From Deltaproteobacteria bacterium UBA2385 (GTDB taxonomy: Bacteria > Myxococcota_A > UBA796 > UBA2385), in contig DDSR01000408.1 in the NCBI GenBank assembly GCA_002343455.1, forward strand, positions 1 through 10,715: DNA of 10,715 nucleotides. The letters run 5' to 3'. A program made the position numbers and the translations under genes. Shown here piece by piece: positions 1 through 6,764 of this stretch; position 1 is the first letter of the stretch; every line of letters starts with the position of its first letter. Under the pieces are notes generated by a model, which worked only from the letters and a program-made list of their open reading frames with translations, was not told the origin of the DNA and did not search any database.

Positions 1-36
1 GGGGGGGTGAGGGGGAGAGAGCCCCCTTGCCCCCCC
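1..36. other. G-tract/C-tract hairpin before the permease gene
   Basis: Bases 1-15 pair with bases 22-36 around a 6-nt loop (agagag, 16-21). This gives 13 Watson-Crick pairs plus two G.T wobbles (8/29 and 9/28). The arms are almost pure G and pure C. No T-tract follows, so it is not a textbook intrinsic terminator on the + strand. It may be the end of an upstream gene's terminator, a leader structure for the permease, or low-complexity sequence. The complementary strand of 22-43 has several G runs and could form a G-quadruplex. The window begins inside or at the edge of it, so its full extent is unknown. Confidence 0.4.
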
Positions 37-45
37 ACCCCCGCC

Positions 46-966
46 ATGCGAATAGGGTCCGTGCCATCGCTGCCCCTCCCTCGCCTCGCCTCTCCCCTGG
101 TCGGCCAGGGCGGTCGGGCCGTCGGGCTGATGCTGCTCAGCTGCGTGTTCTTCGCGCTGATGGCCCTCTCCGTCGGCGCCGCCCACCGGGCGGACCCCGC
201 GCTCGACACGGTCGCCGCCAGCCTCTACCGCTCGGCCGTCAACCTGCTGGCCCTGGTGCTGCTCGTGCGCGGAGACCTGCGGGCCCTCTGGGGGGACGCG
301 CGGCCGGCGCTCTGGATCCGCGGCCTGACCGGGGCGCTGTCCCTGATCTGCTACTTCGGAGCCCTCGCCCACCTCGGCATCGGCGAGGCCGCCTTCCTCA
401 ACCAGACCAGCGCCTTCTGGGTCGCGGCGCTGGCGCCCTTCGTCCTGCACGAGCGGACCCGACCGCTGATCTGGCTGGCCATCGCGGGCTCGTTCGTCGG
501 CCTCGTGCTGCTGGTCGAGCCCCGCGGCGGTGACGTGTTGGGCCGGGCGCTGGGCCTGGGCTCGGGCCTGGCCGCGGCGATGGCCTACCTCTCCGTCCGG
601 ATGGCCTCCGGCAGCAACCCACCGACCACCATCGTCGCCTGGTTCACCGGTACGGGCACCGTCGTCTGCGCGGCCTGGGTCCTGCTGGCCGATCTGCCCA
701 TGCCCCGCGACCCCGCCGCCATCGGGCTGCTGGTGGCCAGCGGGCTGTCGGCCACCGTCGGCCAGCTGCTGATGACCCGCGCCTACCAGCTCGGCCCGGC
801 CGCCCCCGTCGCCGCCGCCGGGGCCGCCGGGCCGCTGGTGACCACGCTGCTCGGGGCCGGCGTGCTGGGGCAGGTGCCGGACGGCAAGGCCGCGCTGGGC
901 ATGGCGGTGCTGCTGCTCAGCGCCGTCCTGCTGCCCTTCCTGGCGAGCCGCGGGGCGGCCCGGTGA
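46..966 (+). CDS. EamA/DMT-superfamily membrane permease
   Basis: This is a 306-residue, strongly hydrophobic protein with about ten predicted membrane segments in two similar halves, the layout of the EamA (DUF6) drug/metabolite transporter family. The first half starts with a segment like GLMLLSCVFFALMALSVGAA and includes the typical stretch LSLICYFGALAHLGIGEA. The second half contains GLSATVGQLLMTRAYQLG and ends in LLLSAVLLPFLASRG. Such proteins are inner-membrane exporters of metabolites; the substrate cannot be read from sequence. The start is uncertain. A GTG at 7 lies inside the 1-36 hairpin, so I prefer ATG 46, but neither has a clear Shine-Dalgarno. ATG 130, just before the first membrane segment, is also possible. 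The TGA stop overlaps the next gene's ATG (TGATG), which suggests translational coupling to the PhoD gene. Confidence 0.85.
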   Translation: MRIGSVPSLPLPRLASPLVGQGGRAVGLMLLSCVFFALMALSVGAAHRADPALDTVAASLYRSAVNLLALVLLVRGDLRALWGDARPALWIRGLTGALSLICYFGALAHLGIGEAAFLNQTSAFWVAALAPFVLHERTRPLIWLAIAGSFVGLVLLVEPRGGDVLGRALGLGSGLAAAMAYLSVRMASGSNPPTTIVAWFTGTGTVVCAAWVLLADLPMPRDPAAIGLLVASGLSATVGQLLMTRAYQLGPAAPVAAAGAAGPLVTTLLGAGVLGQVPDGKAALGMAVLLLSAVLLPFLASRGAAR

Positions 967-2843
967 TGACAGCAGCGATGCTCCCGCTCCTCCTCGCCCT
1001 GGCCTGCGCGCCCAAGCCCGCAGACCCGGTCCGCGACGCGCCCCCCGGCGACGGAGGGACCGCCTCGCCGAGCGACGGCGGGGGCACGACCCCACCGGTC
1101 GACGCCGACGGCGATGGCGTCCCTGCCGACGAGGACTGCGACGACGCCGATCCCACCGTGTACCCGGGCCAGGCCGAGCGCTGCGACGGCCTCGACCAGG
1201 ACTGCGACGGGCAGGCCGACGAGGGCGTCATCACCGATGGGGCCGGCTGCCAGGACCCCGGCCCCCCGAGCTTCCCCGAGGCGGTGGAGATCGTCCACCT
1301 GACCCTGCGAACGGGCGAGGGCGGCTTTGACGGCAGCGACGATGGGGAGGTCCGCGCCTGCCTGGGGCCCGACCGCTGCCTGAGCCCCTACCTGCCAGAG
1401 TGGAACGACCTCGAGCCCGGCAGCCTGGACGTCTCCGCCCACGAGGGCCTGGGCTGGTCGCGCGCCGAGCTGGACCGCTTCACGATCGGCACGACCGACG
1501 GGGGCGATCAGTGGCAGCCCACCGGCTTCCAGGTCTCCCTGGACGGGGAGGTGGTGTACTGCCGGGAGCACACCGACCTGGAGATCGGCGACGCCTCGGA
1601 CGAGCTGCTCTCCTGGACGGATCCCGAGGGGCTGGGCCTGGGCTGCGAGAGCGTCTTCGAGTCGAAGCTGACCCACGGGCCGATGGTCGGCGCCGTCGGC
1701 CCGAGCCAGGCGACGTTGTGGTTCAGGACCGACGCGACCCGGCAGGTCCGGGTCTTCGTGGCGGCGGACGAGGCCTCCCTGGCGACGGCCGAGGCCGTGC
1801 ACACCGCCTGGCCCCTGGCCAGCGAGGACTTCACCCACCGTGTGACCATCCAGGGCCTCCAGCCCGACACCCGCTACGTCTACCGGGTCGAGGTCGAGGG
1901 GCAGGTGTTCGGGCCCCACGAGCTGCGGACCGCGCCCGAGGACGGTGCGGCGGGACTGTTCACGATGGCCTTCGGCAGCTGCAGCAAGGACGACGCCCAG
2001 CCGGTCTTCGGCGCGGTGGTCGCCTGGGACCCCGACCTCTTCCTGTTCATCGGCGACAACCACTACGGCAACACCGACCACCTCTCTGACCTGCGCCAGC
2101 ACTACCGCTGGGCCCACGAGCGCCCGCTGCGCAGCGACCTGCTGGCCACGACCTCCTCGCTGGCCACCTGGGACGATCACGACTTCGTCGGCAACAACAC
2201 CGACGGCAGCGAGCCCGGCCGCGACACCGCCCTGCGGGTCTTCCAGGAGTACTGGGCCAACCCGGCATTCGGCCTGGACGAGGCCCCCGGCGTCTTCTAT
2301 CGCCAGCGCTGGGGAGACGTGGAGCTGTTCGTCCTGGACGTGCGCTACCACCGTGGCGTCGACGGGACCCTGCTCGGCCAGCTCCAGCGGGACTGGCTCC
2401 TCGACGCCCTGACCGAGAGCGACGCCACCTTCAAGCTGCTGGCCAGCGGCAGCCAGTGGAGCCCTTACGGCAGCGACGACTCCTGGGCCGCCTGGGACTT
2501 CGACCGTGAACAGATCTTCGCGGCGATCGCCGACCTGGGCATCGGCGGCGTGGTCCTGCTCTCGGGCGACATCCACCGCTTCGAGCTGCGCGAGCTGAGC
2601 CCCGCCAGCGGCGGCTACCCGCTCCCCGAGCTCTCCAGCAGCCCCCTGGCCTACCCGACCCCCAGCTCCTGCGGGTCCGACGACTCCGAGCCCGATCGTC
2701 TGTTCTGCCTGGGAGGGGTCAACGGCTTCATCGGGCTCACCATCGACACGACCCTGGCCGACCCGGCCCTGACCGCGGAGATCGTGGACGGGTCGGGCTT
2801 CGTGCAGGAGCGCTGGACGATCCTGCGCAGCGAGCTGGAGTAG
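966..2843 (+). CDS. PhoD-family alkaline phosphatase lipoprotein with MopE-type motif
   Basis: This 625-residue protein is a lipid-anchored phosphoesterase. In order it shows: a 13-residue signal ending LLALAC (C14 lipidated); a Gly/Asp/Thr/Pro tether (about 15-45); a MopE-type Asp/Cys metal-binding motif (46-87, with CDD, CDG and DCDG blocks); a probable PLAT-like beta-sandwich (about 105-230); the fibronectin-like PhoD N-domain (about 235-325, THGPMVGAVGPSQATLWFR); and the catalytic domain. Visible catalytic motifs are GSC (337-339, Cys is a metal ligand in PhoD), IGDNHYGNTD (362-371), WDDHD (402-406) and SGDIHR (533-538). PhoD enzymes hydrolyse phosphomono- and diesters with Fe/Ca. Known PhoD proteins often use Tat; here the leader is a short Sec-type lipoprotein signal without twin arginines. 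ATG 966 overlaps the upstream stop; GTG 963 and ATG 978 are alternatives. The substrate is unknown. Confidence 0.88.
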   Translation: MTAAMLPLLLALACAPKPADPVRDAPPGDGGTASPSDGGGTTPPVDADGDGVPADEDCDDADPTVYPGQAERCDGLDQDCDGQADEGVITDGAGCQDPGPPSFPEAVEIVHLTLRTGEGGFDGSDDGEVRACLGPDRCLSPYLPEWNDLEPGSLDVSAHEGLGWSRAELDRFTIGTTDGGDQWQPTGFQVSLDGEVVYCREHTDLEIGDASDELLSWTDPEGLGLGCESVFESKLTHGPMVGAVGPSQATLWFRTDATRQVRVFVAADEASLATAEAVHTAWPLASEDFTHRVTIQGLQPDTRYVYRVEVEGQVFGPHELRTAPEDGAAGLFTMAFGSCSKDDAQPVFGAVVAWDPDLFLFIGDNHYGNTDHLSDLRQHYRWAHERPLRSDLLATTSSLATWDDHDFVGNNTDGSEPGRDTALRVFQEYWANPAFGLDEAPGVFYRQRWGDVELFVLDVRYHRGVDGTLLGQLQRDWLLDALTESDATFKLLASGSQWSPYGSDDSWAAWDFDREQIFAAIADLGIGGVVLLSGDIHRFELRELSPASGGYPLPELSSSPLAYPTPSSCGSDDSEPDRLFCLGGVNGFIGLTIDTTLADPALTAEIVDGSGFVQERWTILRSELE

Positions 2844-2855
2844 GGCCAGGCCCCT

Positions 2856-4676
2856 TCACCAGCTCGGCGCAGGCCGCTGGTCGCCGGTCCGCCGCGAGGC
2901 CACCCGCTGCGCGTGGACCTCCTTCCAGGCCGCCAGCTCCTCCTCGGTGTACTCCACCTCGGGGATCCCCCACAGGATCGTCGCCCCGCCGCGCACCAGG
3001 GGCGGCCCCAGGATCCCCGAGATCGCCGTCACCACCGGCTCGGGCACCGCCTCGCGCCCGCCGCGGTAGTTCAGCAGCACCTCTTCGAAGCCGGCCGCGC
3101 GCAGGATCGCCCAGTCCGGTCGGTAGTCGCCGCCCAGCACCGTGCTGATCCCCTCGTAGACGGGCTGCAGATCGTTCATCACCGGCAGGGCCCCGACGAA
3201 GTGAACGCCGTCGCGGGCGAAGAACTCGACCCGCTCGATCGGGACGGCCTGGATGGGGTGGTTGTGCACCATCTGGGCCGCCAAGGCGCTCGAACGGTTC
3301 TCGTTGTCCGGGCGGAGCTGCAGCGCCAGGTCGACCATCGCGTGTCCCCGGTGACCCTCGACCTCTTCGAGGATCTCGCTGTCCTGGGGGCGGAAGGTGT
3401 CCCGCGGGAAGTCGAGCATCTGGCCCCAGGTGATCTCCAGCGCGGCCAGCAGCCCCAGCAGCCATCCCCAGCCGCGCAGGGCCAGCGATGCCAGGGCCGC
3501 CAGGGCGGTGACCGTGATGGCGAGGAAGCGCACCGGGAAGTTGAGCGGCTCGGCGCCGAAGGCCAGCGCCCGGTTGAGCCAGAGCATCGGCAGGCGCACC
3601 GGCGCGCCCTGCTCCCAGCTGACCGCCGCCCCTCTCCAGATGAGCTCGCTGCCCGGGGCCAGGACGAGCCCGACCACGGCGACCGCCAGCCAGGGCAGCC
3701 CCTCTCGCGGGCGCCGGATCAGGCCGGCCAGGGCCAGCAGGCAGAGGCCGATCCCCAGGTAGCGGCCCCCGCTGTAGGCGGCCTCCTCCCGCGAGGTCGG
3801 CTCCCGGCGCGGGCTGAGCAGCTGGGCGGGATCCAGCCGCGAGCTGGGCGCGTCGACCACCGTCTGGCCGAAGTCCTCGAAGACGTAGGTCGAGAAGCCG
3901 ACATCGGGGATCTCCCCCATCTCGTAGCTGACCCGGAAGCTGCGCATCACCGGGTAGACCAGGGCGAAGGAGAGGGCCGCGGTCAGGGCGTAGCGGCCCA
4001 GCAAGAAGGGCGCGCGGGTGCGGGCGGCGACGGTGACGACCGCCCAGACCAGGGTGGCCAGGGCCAGGAAGAGGCCGTGGTAGAAGCAGGAGAGGGTGGC
4101 GCCGACCAGGCAGGCGCCCAGCAGGCCGAAGTCCCGCCAGGACTGCGAGGCGCGGGCGCGCACCAGGCAGCCCAGCCCGAGCGGCAGCCACCACAGATGC
4201 CAGAGCTCGCCGACGCCGACGTGCAGGAAGAAGGCCATGATGGCGCTGGACTGCAGGATCATGCCCGCCGCCAGCCCGCCGGCCAGGGTGCCAGAGACCT
4301 GCCGGCCGAACCAGGCCCCCGCGACCCCGGTCAGGCAGAGGTTGCCGATGGCCAGCAGGTTGGAGAGGACCACGACGCTGACGAAGGGCAGCAGCACGGC
4401 GAAGATGCCGTGCAGGGGCTCGATCGGGAAGAGGTCCAGGCCCTCGGGCCAGTTCACCAGCTCGGTCGAGAAGGGCAGGCTGCCCTCGGTCCAGACGCTG
4501 GCGCGCATCCACCACAAGGTCCACAGGTGCTTCATCCCGTCGGCGTTCTCGTGCCCGAGCGCCTCGGTGCCCAGGTGGGGCAGGGCCGGCCAGGACCAGA
4601 CGATGGCCCACAGCAAGAACCACAGCCAGACCGGCCATGACCCTCGTGCCAGCAGTCGGGCCAGGGCCCGCTCCAT
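2856..4676 (-). CDS. Polytopic GT-C-like membrane protein
   Basis: This 606-residue protein has about ten membrane segments between residues 12 and 420, then a soluble C-terminal part of roughly 180 residues. The first segment (WPVWLWFLLWAIVWSWPALP) is followed by a large loop with ADGMKHLWTLWW and VNWPEGLDLFP. That layout is seen in GT-C-fold glycosyltransferases and YfhO-like proteins, which use lipid-linked sugars at the outer face of the inner membrane. The soluble tail includes DWAILRAAGFEEVLLNYRGG, also like tails of that class. I cannot name a subfamily, and the catalytic acid is not certain. The start is well supported: GGAGG (4682-4686) lies 5 nt before the ATG. It follows the flavoprotein gene by 54 bp on the same strand. 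Its stop lies 12 bp from the end of the convergent PhoD gene, and I see no convincing terminator between them. Confidence 0.7.
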   Translation of the reverse strand: MERALARLLARGSWPVWLWFLLWAIVWSWPALPHLGTEALGHENADGMKHLWTLWWMRASVWTEGSLPFSTELVNWPEGLDLFPIEPLHGIFAVLLPFVSVVVLSNLLAIGNLCLTGVAGAWFGRQVSGTLAGGLAAGMILQSSAIMAFFLHVGVGELWHLWWLPLGLGCLVRARASQSWRDFGLLGACLVGATLSCFYHGLFLALATLVWAVVTVAARTRAPFLLGRYALTAALSFALVYPVMRSFRVSYEMGEIPDVGFSTYVFEDFGQTVVDAPSSRLDPAQLLSPRREPTSREEAAYSGGRYLGIGLCLLALAGLIRRPREGLPWLAVAVVGLVLAPGSELIWRGAAVSWEQGAPVRLPMLWLNRALAFGAEPLNFPVRFLAITVTALAALASLALRGWGWLLGLLAALEITWGQMLDFPRDTFRPQDSEILEEVEGHRGHAMVDLALQLRPDNENRSSALAAQMVHNHPIQAVPIERVEFFARDGVHFVGALPVMNDLQPVYEGISTVLGGDYRPDWAILRAAGFEEVLLNYRGGREAVPEPVVTAISGILGPPLVRGGATILWGIPEVEYTEEELAAWKEVHAQRVASRRTGDQRPAPSW

Positions 4677-4681
4677 GCGCT

Positions 4682-4701
4682 CCTCCCCGGGGCAGGCCCC
4701 G
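4682..4701 (-). promoter_or_regulatory. Ribosome binding site next to a small hairpin
   Basis: On the - strand, GGAGG (4682-4686) sits 5 nt from the ATG at 4676 and fixes the start of the GT-C-like gene. A 5-bp hairpin (CGGGG/CCCCG, 4688-4692 with 4697-4701, loop of 4) lies directly upstream of it. The hairpin could affect ribosome access or merely reflect GC richness. Confidence 0.5.
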
Positions 4702-4730
4702 TCGAGGGACTCTACCGCAGGCCGGCCCGC

Positions 4731-6284
4731 TCAGTCGCCGGTCGCTCCCGCCCAGGCCGCCGCGCTCCTGCCGGCCCGGCGACCGTACCAGACGGCGGCG
4801 CTGACCGAGCCGTTGAAGCCGTGGCCCGCCCAGGGCCCGCCCAGGAAGCCGCCGGCCTCGCCCGCGGCGTAGAGGCCGGGGATCGCCTCGCCCGAGCCGT
4901 CCAGCACCTCGCCCTGCACCCCCATCGAGGCGCCGCTGAAGCTCTTGGCCCGGGCCATCACCAGCGGGATGGCGCGGAACGGGGGCGTCAGCAGGGGCTG
5001 GAGGCAGTCGCCGCTCTTGCCGAAGTCGGTGTCGGCGCCCGCCGCGACGAGGCCGTTGTAGCGATCGGCGGCGGCGCGCAGGCTTGCCTCGTCCAGGCCG
5101 ATGGCGCGGGCGAGGCCCTCGACGTCCTCGGCGCTGGGGAAGGGCGAGAGCGCCTCGTACTCCGGCCCGTCCAGCCGGTTGGGCATGCTGCCGTCGGTGT
5201 AGTTGAAGCCCCGACCCGAGAATCCCAGGCGCAGGAAGCGGGTCTGGTCGACCAGGGCGAAGAGCGGGCCGCGGGCGAGGTAGTCGGCGCCACGCGCCCC
5301 CGAGCCGGCGTCCAGCTCCGAGGCGAAGCGCTGGCCCGTGGCGTCGACCATCATCGTGTAGCAGAGGCCTCCCACGACCATCGTCTCCGAGCCGCCGATC
5401 TGCGGGTCGGGGACCGAGTGGGTCAGCAGGGCCAGCCCCTCGGGGTTGGCGAGGACGCCGCCGGCCTGCTCGACCAGGTCCAGGCCGTTGCCGTCCATGC
5501 CGGGGTGGGACTCGTAGTAGACCGGCCAGGCCTCCACCCCGGGGCGGGCGACGGCCACCCGCAGGTCGTTGCGACCGAAGCCCCCTGTCGCCACCACCAC
5601 CGCGCCCGCCTCGATCCAGCCGGAGCTGCCGTCGGCCTGCTCGACGACCACGCCGATCACGCGGTCCTCGTCCATCACCAGGTCCACCGCCGTGGTCGAG
5701 TAGCGGATGCTCTCGCCGAGCGCGGCCTTCATCGCGTCCACCGGCTGCAGCCCGTCGTCGGAGAAGTCGTGGACCCGCGGCACCGAGCCCGAGTCGGTCG
5801 GCGCCTCGACGCCCGCCGTGAAGCCGACTCCCATACCCTCCAGCCAGAGCAGGACGTCCTCGGACTCCGAGAGGAAATTGACCACCGCGGGGTTCGAGGC
5901 GTCGCCGCCGGTGAAGTCCGGCCACTCCTCCAGCGCCAGCTCCACCGAGTCGACGATGCCAGCCTCGGCCTGCCAGCGGGTCTGCACCGCGAAGTAGCCC
6001 CGGGCGTGGCGCCCCGCGCCTCCCCAGGTGGTCTCGCGCTCCAGCACGATCACCTCCGCGCCGGCCTCCTGGGCTCCCGCTCCCGCCGCCAGCCCGCTGG
6101 CCCCCGCCCCGATCACCACCACCTCGGCCTGCGCCAGAGGGGGCTCCGTCGTGCTGGTGCCCCCGTCGCTGCCCCCGTCGCTGCCCCCGTCGGTCGGGGT
6201 GGTGCCCCCGCCGTCACCGATGGTCGCAGTGTCGCCAGGTTTGCCGGGAGGGGTGCAGGCCAGGGCGAGGGCGAGCAGGAGCAT
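4731..6284 (-). CDS. Lipoprotein FAD-dependent oxidoreductase (fumarate reductase flavoprotein-like)
   Basis: This 517-residue protein belongs to the FAD_binding_2 family (fumarate reductase, urocanate reductase, ketosteroid dehydrogenase relatives). It has a 9-residue signal ending LALAC (C10 lipidated) and a repetitive Gly/Asp/Ser/Thr tether (about 17-49). The Rossmann motif is VVVIGAGASGLAAGAG (55-70, GxGxxG) with an acidic end at E82. Further family blocks are VVVATGGFGRND, HPGMDGNGLDL and the C-terminal IPGLYAAGEAGGFLGGPWAG. The usual GGVHGAN-type catalytic block of fumarate reductases is replaced by GGFLGGPWAGHGFNGS, so the substrate is probably not fumarate and remains unknown. No haem or FMN-binding domain is present. 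The start at 6284 is chosen because AGGAG lies 5 nt upstream; an in-frame ATG at 6302 would add six residues. The small lipoprotein gene ends 36 bp upstream. Confidence 0.85.
   Translation of the reverse strand: MLLLALALACTPPGKPGDTATIGDGGGTTPTDGGSDGGSDGGTSTTEPPLAQAEVVVIGAGASGLAAGAGAQEAGAEVIVLERETTWGGAGRHARGYFAVQTRWQAEAGIVDSVELALEEWPDFTGGDASNPAVVNFLSESEDVLLWLEGMGVGFTAGVEAPTDSGSVPRVHDFSDDGLQPVDAMKAALGESIRYSTTAVDLVMDEDRVIGVVVEQADGSSGWIEAGAVVVATGGFGRNDLRVAVARPGVEAWPVYYESHPGMDGNGLDLVEQAGGVLANPEGLALLTHSVPDPQIGGSETMVVGGLCYTMMVDATGQRFASELDAGSGARGADYLARGPLFALVDQTRFLRLGFSGRGFNYTDGSMPNRLDGPEYEALSPFPSAEDVEGLARAIGLDEASLRAAADRYNGLVAAGADTDFGKSGDCLQPLLTPPFRAIPLVMARAKSFSGASMGVQGEVLDGSGEAIPGLYAAGEAGGFLGGPWAGHGFNGSVSAAVWYGRRAGRSAAAWAGATGD
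6159..6191. repeat. 12-bp tandem repeat in the flavoprotein tether
   Basis: The unit gcccccgtcgct occurs as two full copies plus a 9-bp partial third with no mismatches. On the coding (-) strand it reads as repeated Asp-Gly-Gly-Ser. It lies in the linker between lipidated Cys and the FAD domain, where length variation by slippage in multiples of four residues would be tolerated. Confidence 0.8.
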
Positions 6285-6289
6285 GGGCT

Positions 6290-6294
6290 CTCCT
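6290..6294 (-). promoter_or_regulatory. Ribosome binding site fixing the flavoprotein start
   Basis: On the - strand AGGAG is followed by 5 nt and the ATG at 6284. This favours the short 9-residue lipoprotein signal over the longer version from the ATG at 6302, which overlaps no comparable site. Confidence 0.6.
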
Positions 6295-6320
6295 GCCGGC
6301 ATTGTAGAGCGGGCGCTCGC

Positions 6321-6761
6321 CTATTGCGAGGGGACGGTCGTCACGCCCCCTTCCAGCGCCGGAGGAGCCTCTTGCCCGGGGGCGAGCTCGGGCCGCGGCA
6401 GCGCCGCCAGGCTCTCCTTCAGGCGGGCGATCAGGGCGTCGAACTGGGCGGGCACGGCGGGGTCGGCCTTGCCCTCGGCGCGCAGCGCGAGCTGCCCGAA
6501 GGCGTACTCCAGCTCCAACGTGGCCTGCGGATCGTGGGCGTGCAGGGCCGGCTCCAGCTCGGAGAAGGGCCCGCGGTAGGCCGCCCGCACGATCGCCGCC
6601 GCCCCGCTGCGATCCCCCTCGGTCCAGGCCCGCCGACCGTTCATCAGCTCGGTCGACAGCGCCACGCCCAGCGCCTCCGCCTGGATCGGGGCCGGCAAGG
6701 CCTCGATGTCGGTCTGCGGCCGACAGGCCAGCGCAAGCAGCAGGAGGAGGAGGGAGCGCAT
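6321..6761 (-). CDS. Small lipoprotein resembling an FTR1-permease ectodomain
   Basis: This 146-residue protein has a signal MRSLLLLLLALAC with lipidated C13, then a helical domain. The segment AAYRGPFSELEPALHAHDP followed by a Leu/Ala-rich helix resembles the soluble periplasmic part of FTR1-type iron permeases, where a motif of the form AYLxGFExxEPALxxxD precedes the membrane domain. Here there are no membrane segments and no REGLE iron motifs, so it would be a stand-alone, lipid-anchored version. The resemblance is by eye and moderate; a purely structural or unrelated helical role is possible. The C-terminus is Pro/Glu-rich and probably disordered. Its ATG is 3 bp past the stop of the M13 peptidase gene, with no clear Shine-Dalgarno, so translation is probably coupled to that gene. 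Confidence 0.7.
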   Translation of the reverse strand: MRSLLLLLLALACRPQTDIEALPAPIQAEALGVALSTELMNGRRAWTEGDRSGAAAIVRAAYRGPFSELEPALHAHDPQATLELEYAFGQLALRAEGKADPAVPAQFDALIARLKESLAALPRPELAPGQEAPPALEGGVTTVPSQ

Positions 6762-6764
6762 CGT

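Noticed and set aside
783..2576. A 597-codon open frame on the - strand opposite the PhoD gene
   Set aside because: It is an antisense shadow. The + strand product has all PhoD motifs, while this one is a Val/Gly/Ala/Arg-rich sequence without domains.
2843..2853. GGGCC-A-GGCCC between the convergent genes as a terminator
   Set aside because: The 1-nt loop is impossible at full pairing, leaving a stem of about 3 bp, and there is no T-tract on either strand.
2737..5925. A 1062-codon open frame on the - strand
   Set aside because: It overlaps the GT-C-like and flavoprotein genes in another frame, is Arg/Gly/Pro-rich without motifs, and ignores the strong ribosome binding sites of the real genes.
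6307..6318. GAGC/GCTC inverted repeat between the small lipoprotein and flavoprotein genes
   Set aside because: It is only 4 bp with a 4-nt loop, expected by chance at this GC content.
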